Shown one piece after another: positions 27,168 to 36,304 of a DNA stretch of 64,000 bases. Position 1 is the first letter of the stretch; each line of letters opens with the position of its first letter. The stretch is from contig NZ_CVRM01000031.1 of NCBI RefSeq assembly GCF_001258055.1, positions 1-64,000 of the forward strand, given 5' to 3'. A program made the position numbers and the translations under genes. A model generated the notes under the pieces. It had not been told where the DNA came from. It saw nothing but the letters and a program-made list of their open reading frames with translations, and did not search any database. Source of the DNA: Phaeobacter italicus (GTDB lineage: Bacteria > Pseudomonadota > Alphaproteobacteria > Rhodobacterales > Rhodobacteraceae).

Positions 27168-28085
27168 ATGCTTCTCTCGTCACAGCTGAAACTGCGCCAT
27201 CTTGAGGTCTTTGTGGAGGTTGCCCGCCGCAAGAGCGTGACGCAAGCTGCGGAGCGGTTGGGTATGACACAACCAGCCGTTACCCGCGCGCTGAGAGAGT
27301 TGGAGGCAATCTGCAACAAGCCGCTGGTGGAAAAGGATGGCCGCGGGATCCGCTTGTCTGCGTATGGTGAGATGTTTCGCGACTATGCCGGGCGCAGCCT
27401 CGCGCTGACGCGGGATGGCGTGAAAATGCTGCGTGCGCTGGACGAGGCCGAAGGACCAAAGGTGGCGATCGGCGCGCTACCGACGGTATCGGCGACGGTC
27501 GTCCCAAAGGCGCTGGCTGCCATCTGGGAACAAGGTGGACGCAACAGGTTTTCGGTTTTGACCGGCGACAATCAGCACCTCTTGGATCTTTTGCGCAGGG
27601 GGCAGCTGGACGTGGTGGTTGGGCGGCTTCCTGCACCGGAAAATATGGTAGGCCTCGATTTCGATCCGCTGTTTTACGAAACCGTGACGGTGGTGGTTGC
27701 ACCGGATCATCCCCTGACGACAGTATCCAAGGCACAGTTGCCGCAAGCGCTCTTTGGCGAATTTCCGGTTTTGATCCCGGCTGAGGCGTCAATCATCCGC
27801 CCCGCAGTGGAGCGACTTTTTCTGGAACATGGAATACAGATGCCGATGACGGCCATCGAGACGGTCTCGTCCACGTTCGGGCGCCGATTTACGCTGGATC
27901 ATCAGGCGGTCTGGGTCATCAGCCATGGTGTCGTGGCCCAGGATCTTGCGGACGGGCATCTGGTGCGTTTGCCGCTTGATACTGGCGGAACCCGTGGGCC
28001 GGTTGGGTTGTGCTTGCGGACTGAACATCAGCTCAGTCCGGCGGCCGCGCGGTTTTGTGCAACGCTCAAGGATCAATGCGGCTGA
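27168..28085 (+). CDS. pcaQ: LysR-family regulator, PcaQ-like
   Basis: This 305-aa regulator has an N-terminal winged helix (LKLRHLEVFVEVARRKSVTQAAERLGMTQPAVTRALRELE region, residues 8-50) and a periplasmic-binding-protein-like effector domain (about 95-300). It matches the PcaQ type, which activates the protocatechuate genes with 3-carboxymuconolactone-type pathway intermediates as effectors. Divergent orientation to pcaC supports this. The ATG at 27168 gives the standard LysR N-terminus; the upstream extension crosses the operator region and was rejected. The ribosome binding site is weak. Confidence 0.88.
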   Translation: MLLSSQLKLRHLEVFVEVARRKSVTQAAERLGMTQPAVTRALRELEAICNKPLVEKDGRGIRLSAYGEMFRDYAGRSLALTRDGVKMLRALDEAEGPKVAIGALPTVSATVVPKALAAIWEQGGRNRFSVLTGDNQHLLDLLRRGQLDVVVGRLPAPENMVGLDFDPLFYETVTVVVAPDHPLTTVSKAQLPQALFGEFPVLIPAEASIIRPAVERLFLEHGIQMPMTAIETVSSTFGRRFTLDHQAVWVISHGVVAQDLADGHLVRLPLDTGGTRGPVGLCLRTEHQLSPAAARFCATLKDQCG

Positions 28086-28169
28086 CCGCTTTCTCACAGT
28101 CGCGCATGATAGGCGGCGGGCCAAATTCTGGTAGCCTGTTTTTGTGCGGTTGACGCTGGGTCTTGCGGA

Positions 28170-28199
28170 TTGACAGGTGAAAAACATCCTCTCTACTCT
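28170..28199 (+). promoter_or_regulatory. Putative sigma-70 promoter of the Liv-type transporter operon
   Basis: TTGACA (28170-28175), an 18-bp spacer and TACTCT (28194-28199) lie about 90 bp upstream of the first permease gene. The -35 is perfect and the -10 is weak. Confidence 0.45.
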
Positions 28200-28290
28200 G
28201 GGTTTAGCCGCAGGACGGTCCGGGTTTGAGGAGGCCTGGGACCGAAAAAACTGCGTGAGAGCGCCCTGAATTGGGGCGGGGGAGGACAGT

Positions 28291-29166
28291 TTGGACGGAG
28301 TGCAACTGCTGGTCAGTGGCCTCGCGAATGGCTGCGTATACGGCCTGATCGCGCTTGGGTTTGTGCTGATCTACAAGGCGACCGAAGCAGTCAATTTCGC
28401 GCAGGGCGATTTCATGATGCTGGGTGCGTTTGTGACACTCGGCTTGACCAATGCCGAATATCTGCATTTGCCATTCTGGATTGCCGCGCCTTTGGCGATC
28501 TTGATCATGGCGTTTTTTGGCTACCTGCTGGACCTTCTGATCCTGCGTCATCTGTTCGGCCAGAGCCAAACCGCTGTTGTCATTCTCACCATCGCGCTGG
28601 GGTTTGTTATTCGCTTCGTTGCCGGGGTCATCTGGGGCCATGAGCCGCAGACCTTGGAAAGCCCGCTGGCTTTTGGTGATGTCTCGTTGGGAGGCGTTGT
28701 ACTGGGTATGGCGGATGTGGCGGTTATCGTGGTCACGGTCCTGCTGACTTGGTCGTTGTACCAGTTCTTCCAGCGCACAAAGCTGGGGTTGGCGATGCAG
28801 GCTGCCAGTCAAAACCAGATGGCTGCCTATTTCATGGGGATCCCGGTTAAACGGGTGCAGGGGCTGATTTGGGGTCTTTCGGGTGCGACAGCTGCCGTTG
28901 CAGGAATCCTCTTTGCATCAAAGGGCGCAATCGACCCTAATGCGGGGCTTTTGGGGATCAAAGCCTTTGCTGCGGCAGTGATTGGTGGTTTTGGCTCTTT
29001 GCCGGGGGCGTTGGCCGGTGGGTTGATTGTCGGCGTGATCGAACCTTTTGCCGCGCGCTATCTGGCAGCGGGGTATTCGCAGATTGCACCCTATGCGCTG
29101 TTGCTCGCGGTTCTGGTGTTCCGCCCTCATGGGCTGTTCAGCCAGGTCCGGACCAAGAAGGTGTGA
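28291..29166 (+). CDS. Branched-chain amino acid-type ABC transporter permease (LivH family)
   Basis: This 291-aa inner membrane permease has about eight hydrophobic segments and LivH-family features: an N-terminal GLANGCVYGLIALGFVLIYKAT segment, the EAVNFAQGDFMMLGAF loop, and the cytoplasmic coupling loop near GIPVKRVQGLIWGLSG. The start is a TTG at 28291 with GGGGAGG six bases upstream. It is the first gene of a six-gene operon: two permeases, two ATPases, a CoA ligase and a binding protein. The family carries branched amino acids, but also amides, urea and aromatic acids. Confidence 0.9.
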   Translation: MDGVQLLVSGLANGCVYGLIALGFVLIYKATEAVNFAQGDFMMLGAFVTLGLTNAEYLHLPFWIAAPLAILIMAFFGYLLDLLILRHLFGQSQTAVVILTIALGFVIRFVAGVIWGHEPQTLESPLAFGDVSLGGVVLGMADVAVIVVTVLLTWSLYQFFQRTKLGLAMQAASQNQMAAYFMGIPVKRVQGLIWGLSGATAAVAGILFASKGAIDPNAGLLGIKAFAAAVIGGFGSLPGALAGGLIVGVIEPFAARYLAAGYSQIAPYALLLAVLVFRPHGLFSQVRTKKV

Positions 29167-29170
29167 TGCG

Positions 29171-30256
29171 ATGCGGATTCAGTTCAAGACAAGCTATGAT
29201 CATGACATCCGCCTCTTTCCCGACCGCCACAGTCTGATCGTCTACGGAGCCCTGATCCTGCTGGCGCTGGTGTTGCCGTTTTTGATCAACGAGTTCTATA
29301 TCGGAGAGGTCACAAACGTTCTGATCTGGGCCATTGCGGGTCTGGGGCTGATGTTGCTGACTGGACAGACCGGTCAAGCCAGCCTTGGTCATGCCGCGTT
29401 TCTGGCGATTGGCTGTTATACCAACACGATCCTGATAGAGCAGGGTCTGCCCTTTCTGTTGGCCTTTCCGCTGGCGGGGGTGATCACGGGGGTCGTTGGG
29501 GCGATCATCGCCATCCCAGCGCTGCGGTTGCATGGGATTTATCTGGCCATCGCAACTATCGCCCTGTCCATCCTCGCAGATGACATCATCGTCCTGCTGG
29601 AGCCTTGGACCGGCGGCGTATCCGGGAAGTTCCCGGATGTGATCCGGGTGTTCGGCATGGAGATCGAGCGCTGGACCATGCCGGTGCGGTTTTACTATCT
29701 GGTCTTGGCTGTGGCCGTGATGTGCACCCTGTTCTATCGGAATATTCTGCGCTCTCCGCTGGGTCGGGCCTTTGACGCGGTGCGCGACAGTGAAGTCAGC
29801 GCAACAGCAATGGGCGTTCATATCGCGCGCACGAAGGCAACGGCATTTGGGCTCAGCTGTATGATCACCGGATGGGCGGGCGCGTTGATGGGTTACTATG
29901 CGGGCGCCTTCAACAACGAGACGTTTTCGCTGGTGATCTCGATCACCTTGCTGATGATGATCGTGATCGGTGGGCTGGGTTCGATCCATGGAGCCTTTTT
30001 CGGTGCGGTGGTTGTCGCCTTCCTGCCGCAGGGCCTGTCAATCCTGAAGGACAGTGTTCTGGGCAGCGGTGTGGCGATCCCCGGCTTGGAAACCGGGGTT
30101 TTCGGGATGATCCTGATCCTGTTCATCCTGTTCGAACCGATGGGGCTTTATGGCAGGTGGTTGAAGATCCGCATCTGGTTTGAGCTGTTCCCCTTTGCCC
30201 GCAAGGACATGTTCCGCAGGCAAAAATCTTACCTCAAGACGGAGCGGCTGAGATGA
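29171..30256 (+). CDS. Branched-chain amino acid-type ABC transporter permease (LivM family)
   Basis: This 361-aa second permease has a polar N-terminus of about 20 residues, roughly ten hydrophobic segments and the LivM landmark LTGQTGQASLGHAAFLAIG near residues 58-77. The GVHIARTKATAFGLSCMITGWAG coupling loop follows. The ATG at 29171 lies five bases after the LivH-type stop; a longer upstream frame is only the shifted end of that gene. It overlaps the first ATPase gene by four bases (ATGA). It forms the membrane heterodimer with the preceding permease. Confidence 0.9.
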   Translation: MRIQFKTSYDHDIRLFPDRHSLIVYGALILLALVLPFLINEFYIGEVTNVLIWAIAGLGLMLLTGQTGQASLGHAAFLAIGCYTNTILIEQGLPFLLAFPLAGVITGVVGAIIAIPALRLHGIYLAIATIALSILADDIIVLLEPWTGGVSGKFPDVIRVFGMEIERWTMPVRFYYLVLAVAVMCTLFYRNILRSPLGRAFDAVRDSEVSATAMGVHIARTKATAFGLSCMITGWAGALMGYYAGAFNNETFSLVISITLLMMIVIGGLGSIHGAFFGAVVVAFLPQGLSILKDSVLGSGVAIPGLETGVFGMILILFILFEPMGLYGRWLKIRIWFELFPFARKDMFRRQKSYLKTERLR

Positions 30257-31020
30257 GTCTTCTCAAGGTGGAAAACGCGACGCTGAAGTTCGGCGGTGTG
30301 GTCGCCGTCAACGACCTGAGCTTTTCTGTGAACGAGGGCGAGGTTTATGCCATCGTGGGTCCGAATGGTGCGGGAAAGTCGACGGTTTTCAACCTGGTCT
30401 CGCGGTTCTACCAGCCATATGCCGGGCGTTTTTCCTTTGATGGGCAGGATCTGCTGAGCTGCAAGCCGGATGAGGTGGCAGATCTTGGTATTGCGCGGAC
30501 CTTCCAGAACATTGAACTGTTCGACCACGCGACGGTGTTGCAGAATTTGTTGGTTGGGCGCCACCGCCATCGGCGCACCACCCTGATTGAAGAGTTGTTT
30601 TTCGCGCCGCGCGTCCGCCAGGAAGAACGTCACCACCGGGCTGCCGTCGAAGAGGTGATCGATTTTCTCGACCTCCAGCCCTATCGCGACAAGATGATTG
30701 CGGGTCTACCCTATGGGGTGCGCAAGGTGGTGGAGCTGGGCCGTGCGCTGGCGTCCGGTCCCCGGTTGCTTTTGCTGGATGAACCCGCGTCCGGCCTGTC
30801 GGTCGAGGAGACCCAGGACATGCGCTGGTGGATAGATGATATCCGCAAGCAGATGGGCATTACCGTTTTGATGGTCGAGCATGACATGGGGCTGGTGTCC
30901 GGGGTTTCTGACCGGGTGCTTGCGCTGGCCGATGGCGCCAAGCTGGCAGAGGGCACACCAGCAGAGGTGCAATCTGACCCCGCCGTGATCGAGGCCTACC
31001 TTGGGGCGGGGGCGGCATGA
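30253..31020 (+). CDS. ABC transporter ATP-binding protein (LivG family)
   Basis: This 255-aa ATPase has Walker A GPNGAGKST (residues 36-44), a Q-loop in ARTFQNIELF, Walker B LLLLDEPASGLS and switch His in VEHDMGLV. The signature is degenerate, with PYGVRKVVELGRAL in place of a canonical LSGGQ. The LivG-type insertion near residues 95-140 is present. It overlaps both neighbours by four bases and pairs with the LivF-type ATPase next to it. Confidence 0.92.
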   Translation: MSLLKVENATLKFGGVVAVNDLSFSVNEGEVYAIVGPNGAGKSTVFNLVSRFYQPYAGRFSFDGQDLLSCKPDEVADLGIARTFQNIELFDHATVLQNLLVGRHRHRRTTLIEELFFAPRVRQEERHHRAAVEEVIDFLDLQPYRDKMIAGLPYGVRKVVELGRALASGPRLLLLDEPASGLSVEETQDMRWWIDDIRKQMGITVLMVEHDMGLVSGVSDRVLALADGAKLAEGTPAEVQSDPAVIEAYLGAGAA

Positions 31021-31793
31021 TGGGGGCGCCTTTGCTCGAAGTTCGCAATCTGGAGAGCTTTTACGGCCCCATCATGGCGATCCGGGGTGTTTCTCTGAGT
31101 GTTGAGGAGGGCCAGATCGTCACGGTTCTGGGGGCAAACGGGGCTGGGAAGTCCACCTTGCTCAAGACCATTTCCGGGATAATGGACCCCGAAAAGGGCA
31201 GCGTGTCTTTTGATGGGGCCGAAATCCAGGGGGAGGAGCCACATCGGATTGTGAGCCGGGGCATTGTGCATGTGCCAGAGGGACGCGAGGTATTTCCCCT
31301 GTTGAGTGTGGATGAAAACCTGTCTCTCGGCGCCTATACGCGCAAGGATCGCAGCGCGATCGAGCGGGATCGCGAGATGGTGTTCGAGTACTTCCCAATT
31401 CTCGCGGAGCGACGCCACCAAGAGGCCGGAACCCTTTCAGGGGGACAACAACAGATGCTTGCGATTGGCCGCGGTCTGATGCTGAGGCCGCGTATCATGT
31501 TGCTGGATGAACCAAGCTTGGGGCTGTCGCCCCTGTTGGTGCAGGAGATCTTTGCCATCCTTGGTCGACTGAACCGCGAGGAAGGCGTGACCATGATGCT
31601 GGTAGAGCAAAACGCCCGGATCGCATTGGAACTGGCGCATGTCGGTTATGTCATGGAGATCGGCAGGATCGTGATGAATGGCGATGCAGATCGGTTGATG
31701 CAGAGCGAGGATATCAAGGCCTTTTATCTGGGTCAGCAGGAGGCAGGCCAGCGCAGCGAAAAGCGCTGGAAGCGGAAGAAAACATGGAGATAG
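31017..31793 (+). CDS. ABC transporter ATP-binding protein (LivF family)
   Basis: This 258-aa second ATPase has Walker A GANGAGKST, LivF-type VPEGREVFPLLSVDENL, signature LSGGQQQMLAIGRGLM, Walker B IMLLDEPSLGLSP and switch region VEQNARIALE. It starts on the ATGA that ends the LivG-type gene. The C-terminus carries a short basic tail (KRWKRKKTWR) not needed by the fold. It couples ATP hydrolysis to import through the two permeases. Confidence 0.92.
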   Translation: MMGAPLLEVRNLESFYGPIMAIRGVSLSVEEGQIVTVLGANGAGKSTLLKTISGIMDPEKGSVSFDGAEIQGEEPHRIVSRGIVHVPEGREVFPLLSVDENLSLGAYTRKDRSAIERDREMVFEYFPILAERRHQEAGTLSGGQQQMLAIGRGLMLRPRIMLLDEPSLGLSPLLVQEIFAILGRLNREEGVTMMLVEQNARIALELAHVGYVMEIGRIVMNGDADRLMQSEDIKAFYLGQQEAGQRSEKRWKRKKTWR

Positions 31794-31855
31794 CCCCACG
31801 TTAGAGCCTGTATTTTGGCGACGTGGTTCAGGAGTGGCAGAAAAGAGTTGCACAT

Positions 31856-33790
31856 ATGACGAGCCGAACACCGATGCAGACACGGGCGCAGGACCGGGCG
31901 CAACCGACAGGGGCGGACATAGGCTCCCCCCAGGTGGAGCTGAACGGTGTCAGCTACAATGCAACCCCAGGTCAGCGACCGATACTGGTGGATGGCTGCG
32001 ACACTATTCCCAAACTGTTTTCTGTCCGCTGCCAGCAGATGTCTGACCGCACGGCCCACCGCGAAAAGGACATGGGCATCTGGAAGAGCTATTCCTGGCG
32101 GGATTACTGGGACCACGCAGAGAAGATTGGTCTGGGCCTTATGTCTCTTGGGTTGCAACGGGGCGAGGTTGTTTCCATCCTGAGCGAGGACCGCAAGGAA
32201 TGGCTCTATCTTGATATGGGCATCCAGGGAGCTGGCGGCATTGCCTCTGGTGTTTACACCACAGATTCAGCGCAGCAGTTGGCCTATCTTATCAACGACA
32301 GCGGCAGCCGGTTCCTGATTGTCGAAAACGATGAACAGCTGGACAAGTTTCTGGAGATCGAAGCCGACGTTCCAGACCTGAGGCATGTGATTATTCTAGA
32401 CCGCGACGGTCTGCACGATCTGCAACACGAGAAATGCCGTTTCCTTGATCAGCTTTATGATCAGGGGGCAGCATACCGCGTGGCCAATCCCGATGCCTTT
32501 GAGATTGCAGTTGCACAGTCGCGCCCGGATCAAACGGCCTTGCTTATCTATACATCAGGCACGACGGGTCAGCCCAAGGGGGCCATGCTGTCGCATGAGA
32601 ATATCCTTGCGACCATGGAATCCGGTGCCAGATCGCTTGAGTGTCTCAGATCGGACGAACAGCTGTGTTTCCTGCCGCTCTGTCATATTCTGGAGCGCAA
32701 CGTCTCCGTTTATTTGCCGATGGCGGCGGGCAGTACGGTGAATTTTGCAGAAAGCCCTGAAACGGTGTTTGAAAACATGCAGGAGGTTTCTCCAGCAACG
32801 TTCTTTGCCGTGCCACGGGTCTGGGAAAAGGTCTATTCCCGCGTGCTGGTCCTGGCGCAAGAGGCCACAGCGCTTGGGCGATGGGCTTTTTCAAGGGCGG
32901 TCGCAGCGGGAGAAGCGCGCGCAGGCTATCTGCTGTCGGGGCGCCCGGTTCCGAAGTCGATCGCGCTGCGCTACTGGATCTGGGACCATCTGGTCCTGCG
33001 CAATCTGCGACGTATGCTGGGGCTTGATCGGCTGCGGCGGGGCGGGACAGGGGCCGCTCCGATTTCGCCTGATCTTCTTCGCTGGTATTGGTCTGTCGGT
33101 GTGCCGTTGATCGAGGGCTACGGCATGACCGAGAACGCAGGCCTTACATCGGTCAATCAGGTCGACGCGCACAAACCGGGCACTGTCGGGCAGGCTGTTC
33201 CCGGCGTCACCATCCGCATTGCAGATGATGGGGAAATCCAGCTTTGGGGATGCAACAACTTTCAGGGGTATTGGGGCAAGCCTGACAAAACGGCAGAGAC
33301 ATTTACCGCGGATGGCTGGTTGCGGACCGGTGATGTGGGGGAATTGGATGACGATGGCTTCCTGCGGATTACCGGCCGGATCAAGGACATCATCATCACT
33401 GCGGGAGGAAAGAACATCACCCCGGCGGAGATCGAGAGCCGCCTGAAATTCAGCCACTACATCGCGGATGCCGTCGTGATCGGAGACCAACGCAAATATC
33501 TGACATGCCTGATCATGATCGATCAGGAAAACGTCGAGAAATTTGCCCAGGATCGCAAAATCCCGTTTAGTGACTTTGCCTCCCTTTGCGCCGCGGACCC
33601 TGTGGTGGAACTGATCCGCGCGGAGGTGGAGGCGGTAAACCGGGATTTTGCGCGGGTAGAGCAAATCAAGGACTTCCGCCTGATCAATGTGCTGCTCACC
33701 GCTGAAGATGATGAATTAACCGCGACCATGAAGCTGAAACGCGGGTTGGTGGAGAAGAAACATAAGAATTTGATCGACCAGATGTACTGA
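31856..33790 (+). CDS. AMP-dependent acyl-CoA synthetase (long-chain-type, COG1022)
   Basis: This 644-aa adenylate-forming enzyme activates a carboxylic acid to its CoA thioester through an acyl-AMP. Motifs are LLIYTSGTTGQPKGAMLSH (P-loop), the GYGMTENAG signature and the LRTGDVGELDDDGFLRITGRIKD hinge with the later ITPAEIE. The catalytic C-terminal Lys lies near TATMKLKR. Size and sequence match the COG1022 type. Its position between the ATPases and the binding protein implies that the imported acid is captured as CoA ester. The ATG at 31856 was preferred to an upstream GTG with no ribosome binding site. Substrate unknown. Confidence 0.9.
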   Translation: MTSRTPMQTRAQDRAQPTGADIGSPQVELNGVSYNATPGQRPILVDGCDTIPKLFSVRCQQMSDRTAHREKDMGIWKSYSWRDYWDHAEKIGLGLMSLGLQRGEVVSILSEDRKEWLYLDMGIQGAGGIASGVYTTDSAQQLAYLINDSGSRFLIVENDEQLDKFLEIEADVPDLRHVIILDRDGLHDLQHEKCRFLDQLYDQGAAYRVANPDAFEIAVAQSRPDQTALLIYTSGTTGQPKGAMLSHENILATMESGARSLECLRSDEQLCFLPLCHILERNVSVYLPMAAGSTVNFAESPETVFENMQEVSPATFFAVPRVWEKVYSRVLVLAQEATALGRWAFSRAVAAGEARAGYLLSGRPVPKSIALRYWIWDHLVLRNLRRMLGLDRLRRGGTGAAPISPDLLRWYWSVGVPLIEGYGMTENAGLTSVNQVDAHKPGTVGQAVPGVTIRIADDGEIQLWGCNNFQGYWGKPDKTAETFTADGWLRTGDVGELDDDGFLRITGRIKDIIITAGGKNITPAEIESRLKFSHYIADAVVIGDQRKYLTCLIMIDQENVEKFAQDRKIPFSDFASLCAADPVVELIRAEVEAVNRDFARVEQIKDFRLINVLLTAEDDELTATMKLKRGLVEKKHKNLIDQMY

Positions 33791-33823
33791 CCCGCGGAGG
33801 CGGGCAATAGGGAGGAAACGCAG

Positions 33824-34996
33824 ATGAAGAGGATGACATCGAGCCTGCTTGGCATTGCACTTGCAGGGGGCGTGATTTCAGCGGCGGCCAGCGAGGTCGC
33901 GGCGCAGGCTCAGGGAGTGAGCGAGACAGAGGTTGTGCTGGGTTCCGTCAATGATCTCAGCGGGATTTTTGCGGCGGTGGGTGTGCCCGCTGTAAATGGC
34001 GCCAACCTGCGCTTTGAGGAAGCCAATGCAAATGGCGGCGTGCATGGCCGTCAGATCCGCTTTGTGGTCGAAGACAACGGGTATCAGATCCCGCGCGCAA
34101 TGCAGGGCTACAACAAGCTGCTGAACCGCGACCAGGTCTTTGCCATGCTGCTGTCCCTTGGCACCCCGATGAACATCGCGGGGTTCAAGCTCTTGGATCC
34201 GAAGGGAATACCGAACGTCAGCCCGCTCACCGCTGCCCGGCAGATGTTGCAAGAGCCGGTCGACAATAAATTCATCGGCTTTTCAAGCTATTACGATCAG
34301 GTCCGTGCAGGGGTCACCTATTTGGCAGAAGAATTCGATGCCAAGGAAGTCTGTTCAATGCATATCCCCTCAGATTTCGGGAAAGAGATCAAGGAAGGCA
34401 CGGTTGATATCGCCGCTGAGCTGGGGCTGACCTATGCGGCAGAGACCACGCACAAACCGGATGAGCTGGATTTTGTTGGCTCCCTGACCAAGCTGAAGGC
34501 GGAGGGCTGTGACATCGTCACAATGGCTCTGGGAGTTCGGCAGGGGATCACTGTTGTGGGGACTGCCAAGAAACTTGGCTGGGAGGACGTCAAGTTTCTC
34601 AATACCTCTGCTGGTTTCCTAGAAGTTGTGGCAGCTGTCCCGGGTGGTGTGACCGACGGGTTGTATGCAGCCGCCGGTTGGGCAGACCTGATCGCGCGCG
34701 CTGATGATGAGGCGCCTGCCAAATTCATGGCCGACTACGAAGCCAAGTTCGGCCAGCCAGCAGGTGGTTTTGCGATGCTCGGCTACAGCGCAGCCAATAC
34801 GGTGGTCAACGCATTGGAAGCCGCAGGTCCGGATCTGACGCAAGAGAGTTTTATCAAGGCGATGGAAACGCTGAACTATTTTGACGCTCTGACGGACACC
34901 CAGATCACCTATGGTCCGGAGGATCACCGGGGTGCAGACGACATCGTGATTTCTGTCGTCGAAAACGGGTTGTGGAAAGAGTTGAGCCGTAAGTGA
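33824..34996 (+). CDS. ABC transporter periplasmic substrate-binding protein (LivK/AmiC-like)
   Basis: This 390-aa precursor has a Sec signal peptide (MKRMTSSLLGIALAGG, cleavage near AAQAQG, residue 28) and a two-lobed Leu/Ile/Val-binding-protein-type fold (TEVVLGSVNDLSGIFAAVG, NANGGVHGRQIRFVVEDNGY). Members of this branch in operons with an acyl-CoA ligase are usually linked to carboxylic acids rather than amino acids; that is inference here. GGAGG precedes the ATG. It is the last gene of the operon and is followed by two hairpins. Confidence 0.92.
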   Translation: MKRMTSSLLGIALAGGVISAAASEVAAQAQGVSETEVVLGSVNDLSGIFAAVGVPAVNGANLRFEEANANGGVHGRQIRFVVEDNGYQIPRAMQGYNKLLNRDQVFAMLLSLGTPMNIAGFKLLDPKGIPNVSPLTAARQMLQEPVDNKFIGFSSYYDQVRAGVTYLAEEFDAKEVCSMHIPSDFGKEIKEGTVDIAAELGLTYAAETTHKPDELDFVGSLTKLKAEGCDIVTMALGVRQGITVVGTAKKLGWEDVKFLNTSAGFLEVVAAVPGGVTDGLYAAAGWADLIARADDEAPAKFMADYEAKFGQPAGGFAMLGYSAANTVVNALEAAGPDLTQESFIKAMETLNYFDALTDTQITYGPEDHRGADDIVISVVENGLWKELSRK

Positions 34997-35011
34997 GGTT
35001 GTTCTCCACAT

Positions 35012-35036
35012 GACGGGGCGTCACAGGCGCCCCGTC
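35012..35036 (+). terminator. Hairpin after the Liv-type operon, probable terminator
   Basis: Perfect 9-bp stem GACGGGGCG / CGCCCCGTC with a 7-nt loop, 15 bp after the binding-protein stop. No T-tract follows directly, so termination may depend on the second hairpin or on Rho. Confidence 0.5.
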
Positions 35037-35038
35037 CA

Positions 35039-35064
35039 TTGATCCTAGGCTGCCCTAGGGTCAA
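35039..35064. promoter_or_regulatory. Second inverted repeat upstream of the MBL-fold gene
   Basis: Arms TTGATCCTAGG and CCTAGGGTCAA (10 of 11 paired, one wobble) flank CTGC. It sits two bases after the first hairpin and 64 bp before the next gene. It could be a terminator arm, an operator, or both. Confidence 0.4.
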
Positions 35065-35128
35065 TTGCTGCTTCTTATTATGCAGATATTCGTATAAAAC
35101 CATTTCGTGTGAAGAGGTGGGGGAGCTC

Positions 35129-36043
35129 ATGATTTCACGACGGAATTTTCTGCAAGCCACCGCCGGTGCGGGACTGGCAGTTGGTGGTACAGGTCGGCTT
35201 TGGGCTGAAGCCCGGATGTCGCTGGGACAGGCCGAGGTTCTCAGCCTGTCCGACGGGCGTATGGTTCTGCCATCTTCGTTTCAGTTTGGCGGTTTGGACC
35301 CTGATGTGGTCCAGCCGGTTCTGGATCAGCATGGAATGGACCTGTCTTCTCCTTTGCAGCCAGAGGTAAATGTCACCCTGCTTCGCGATGCGGGCAGGGT
35401 CATCCTGTTTGATACAGGTGCTGGTACATCCTTCATGGATGGGACGGGGCTGTTGCCGGATGCGTTGGACGCTGTCGGCATTGCGCCTGATGACGTAACG
35501 CATGTTGTTTTCACGCATTGTCATCCCGACCATCTTTGGGGTGTGCTGGATGATTTCGATGATCCGATGTTTGCCAACGCGACCCATTTGATGGGACGCC
35601 GCGAATGGGACTATTGGTTTAACCCTGCCACCGTTGATCAGATAGGTGCGGACCGGGCCAGCATGGCCGTCGGTGCACGGCGCCGGATGGAGGCGCTGGA
35701 AGATCGCATCGTCTTCTTTGGTGATGGTGAGGAAATCCTCTCTGGGGTTGCGGCGCGGGCGACCTTTGGGCATTCGCCTGGGCATATGTCGTTTGAACTG
35801 CGTCAAGGCGGTGAAAGCCTGATGGTTCTGGGGGATAGCGTGTCCAACCACCATATCAGTCTCGCACGCCCCGAGTTGGAGCTGCCATCGGATCAGGACC
35901 CCGCTGCGGCAGCAGGTGTCAGGGTTGGATTGTTGGATCAGATCCATTCGGAAAAAACCCGCGTGATTGGCTATCATCTCCCGTTTGGTGGAATGGGATG
36001 GATCGACAGGATCAACAAGGAATATGTCTTTGTGCCGATGTAA
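35129..36043 (+). CDS. Tat-exported metallo-beta-lactamase-fold hydrolase
   Basis: This 304-aa protein begins with a twin-arginine signal (SRRNFLQ followed by a hydrophobic stretch to about residue 27), so it is exported folded. The metallo-beta-lactamase fold shows HCHPDH, the second His in GHSPGH, Asp in GDSVSN and a late His in GYHLPF, a complete dinuclear metal set. The substrate is unknown; related proteins include lactonases and other hydrolases. The ATG at 35129 has GGGGGAG upstream; a longer frame would hide the Tat signal. It may be monocistronic, as hairpins precede it and about 260 bp follow. Confidence 0.87.
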   Translation: MISRRNFLQATAGAGLAVGGTGRLWAEARMSLGQAEVLSLSDGRMVLPSSFQFGGLDPDVVQPVLDQHGMDLSSPLQPEVNVTLLRDAGRVILFDTGAGTSFMDGTGLLPDALDAVGIAPDDVTHVVFTHCHPDHLWGVLDDFDDPMFANATHLMGRREWDYWFNPATVDQIGADRASMAVGARRRMEALEDRIVFFGDGEEILSGVAARATFGHSPGHMSFELRQGGESLMVLGDSVSNHHISLARPELELPSDQDPAAAAGVRVGLLDQIHSEKTRVIGYHLPFGGMGWIDRINKEYVFVPM

Positions 36044-36304
36044 ATAAATAAACAATCAAAGGTTGTATAATGTTTGCTCTGCCGCCATCTTGTGGAGAGT
36101 TCCGTTCTCTTGATGGCCGCGTTTCGCCTGTAAATGCAGGCAATTTTGCAGTTTTTGCGGAGAATTTACGGAGACCGCATGGGTTGTTTTTTTCTTCGTG
36201 ACAATCATTTTTTGGTGTGTGATGGTTAAGCGTGGGTAACCAATTCAGTCGGGGTGAGGGGTTTCAGGATCCGATTGCATTGCTTCAAGTAATGGGTTTG
36301 GAAC

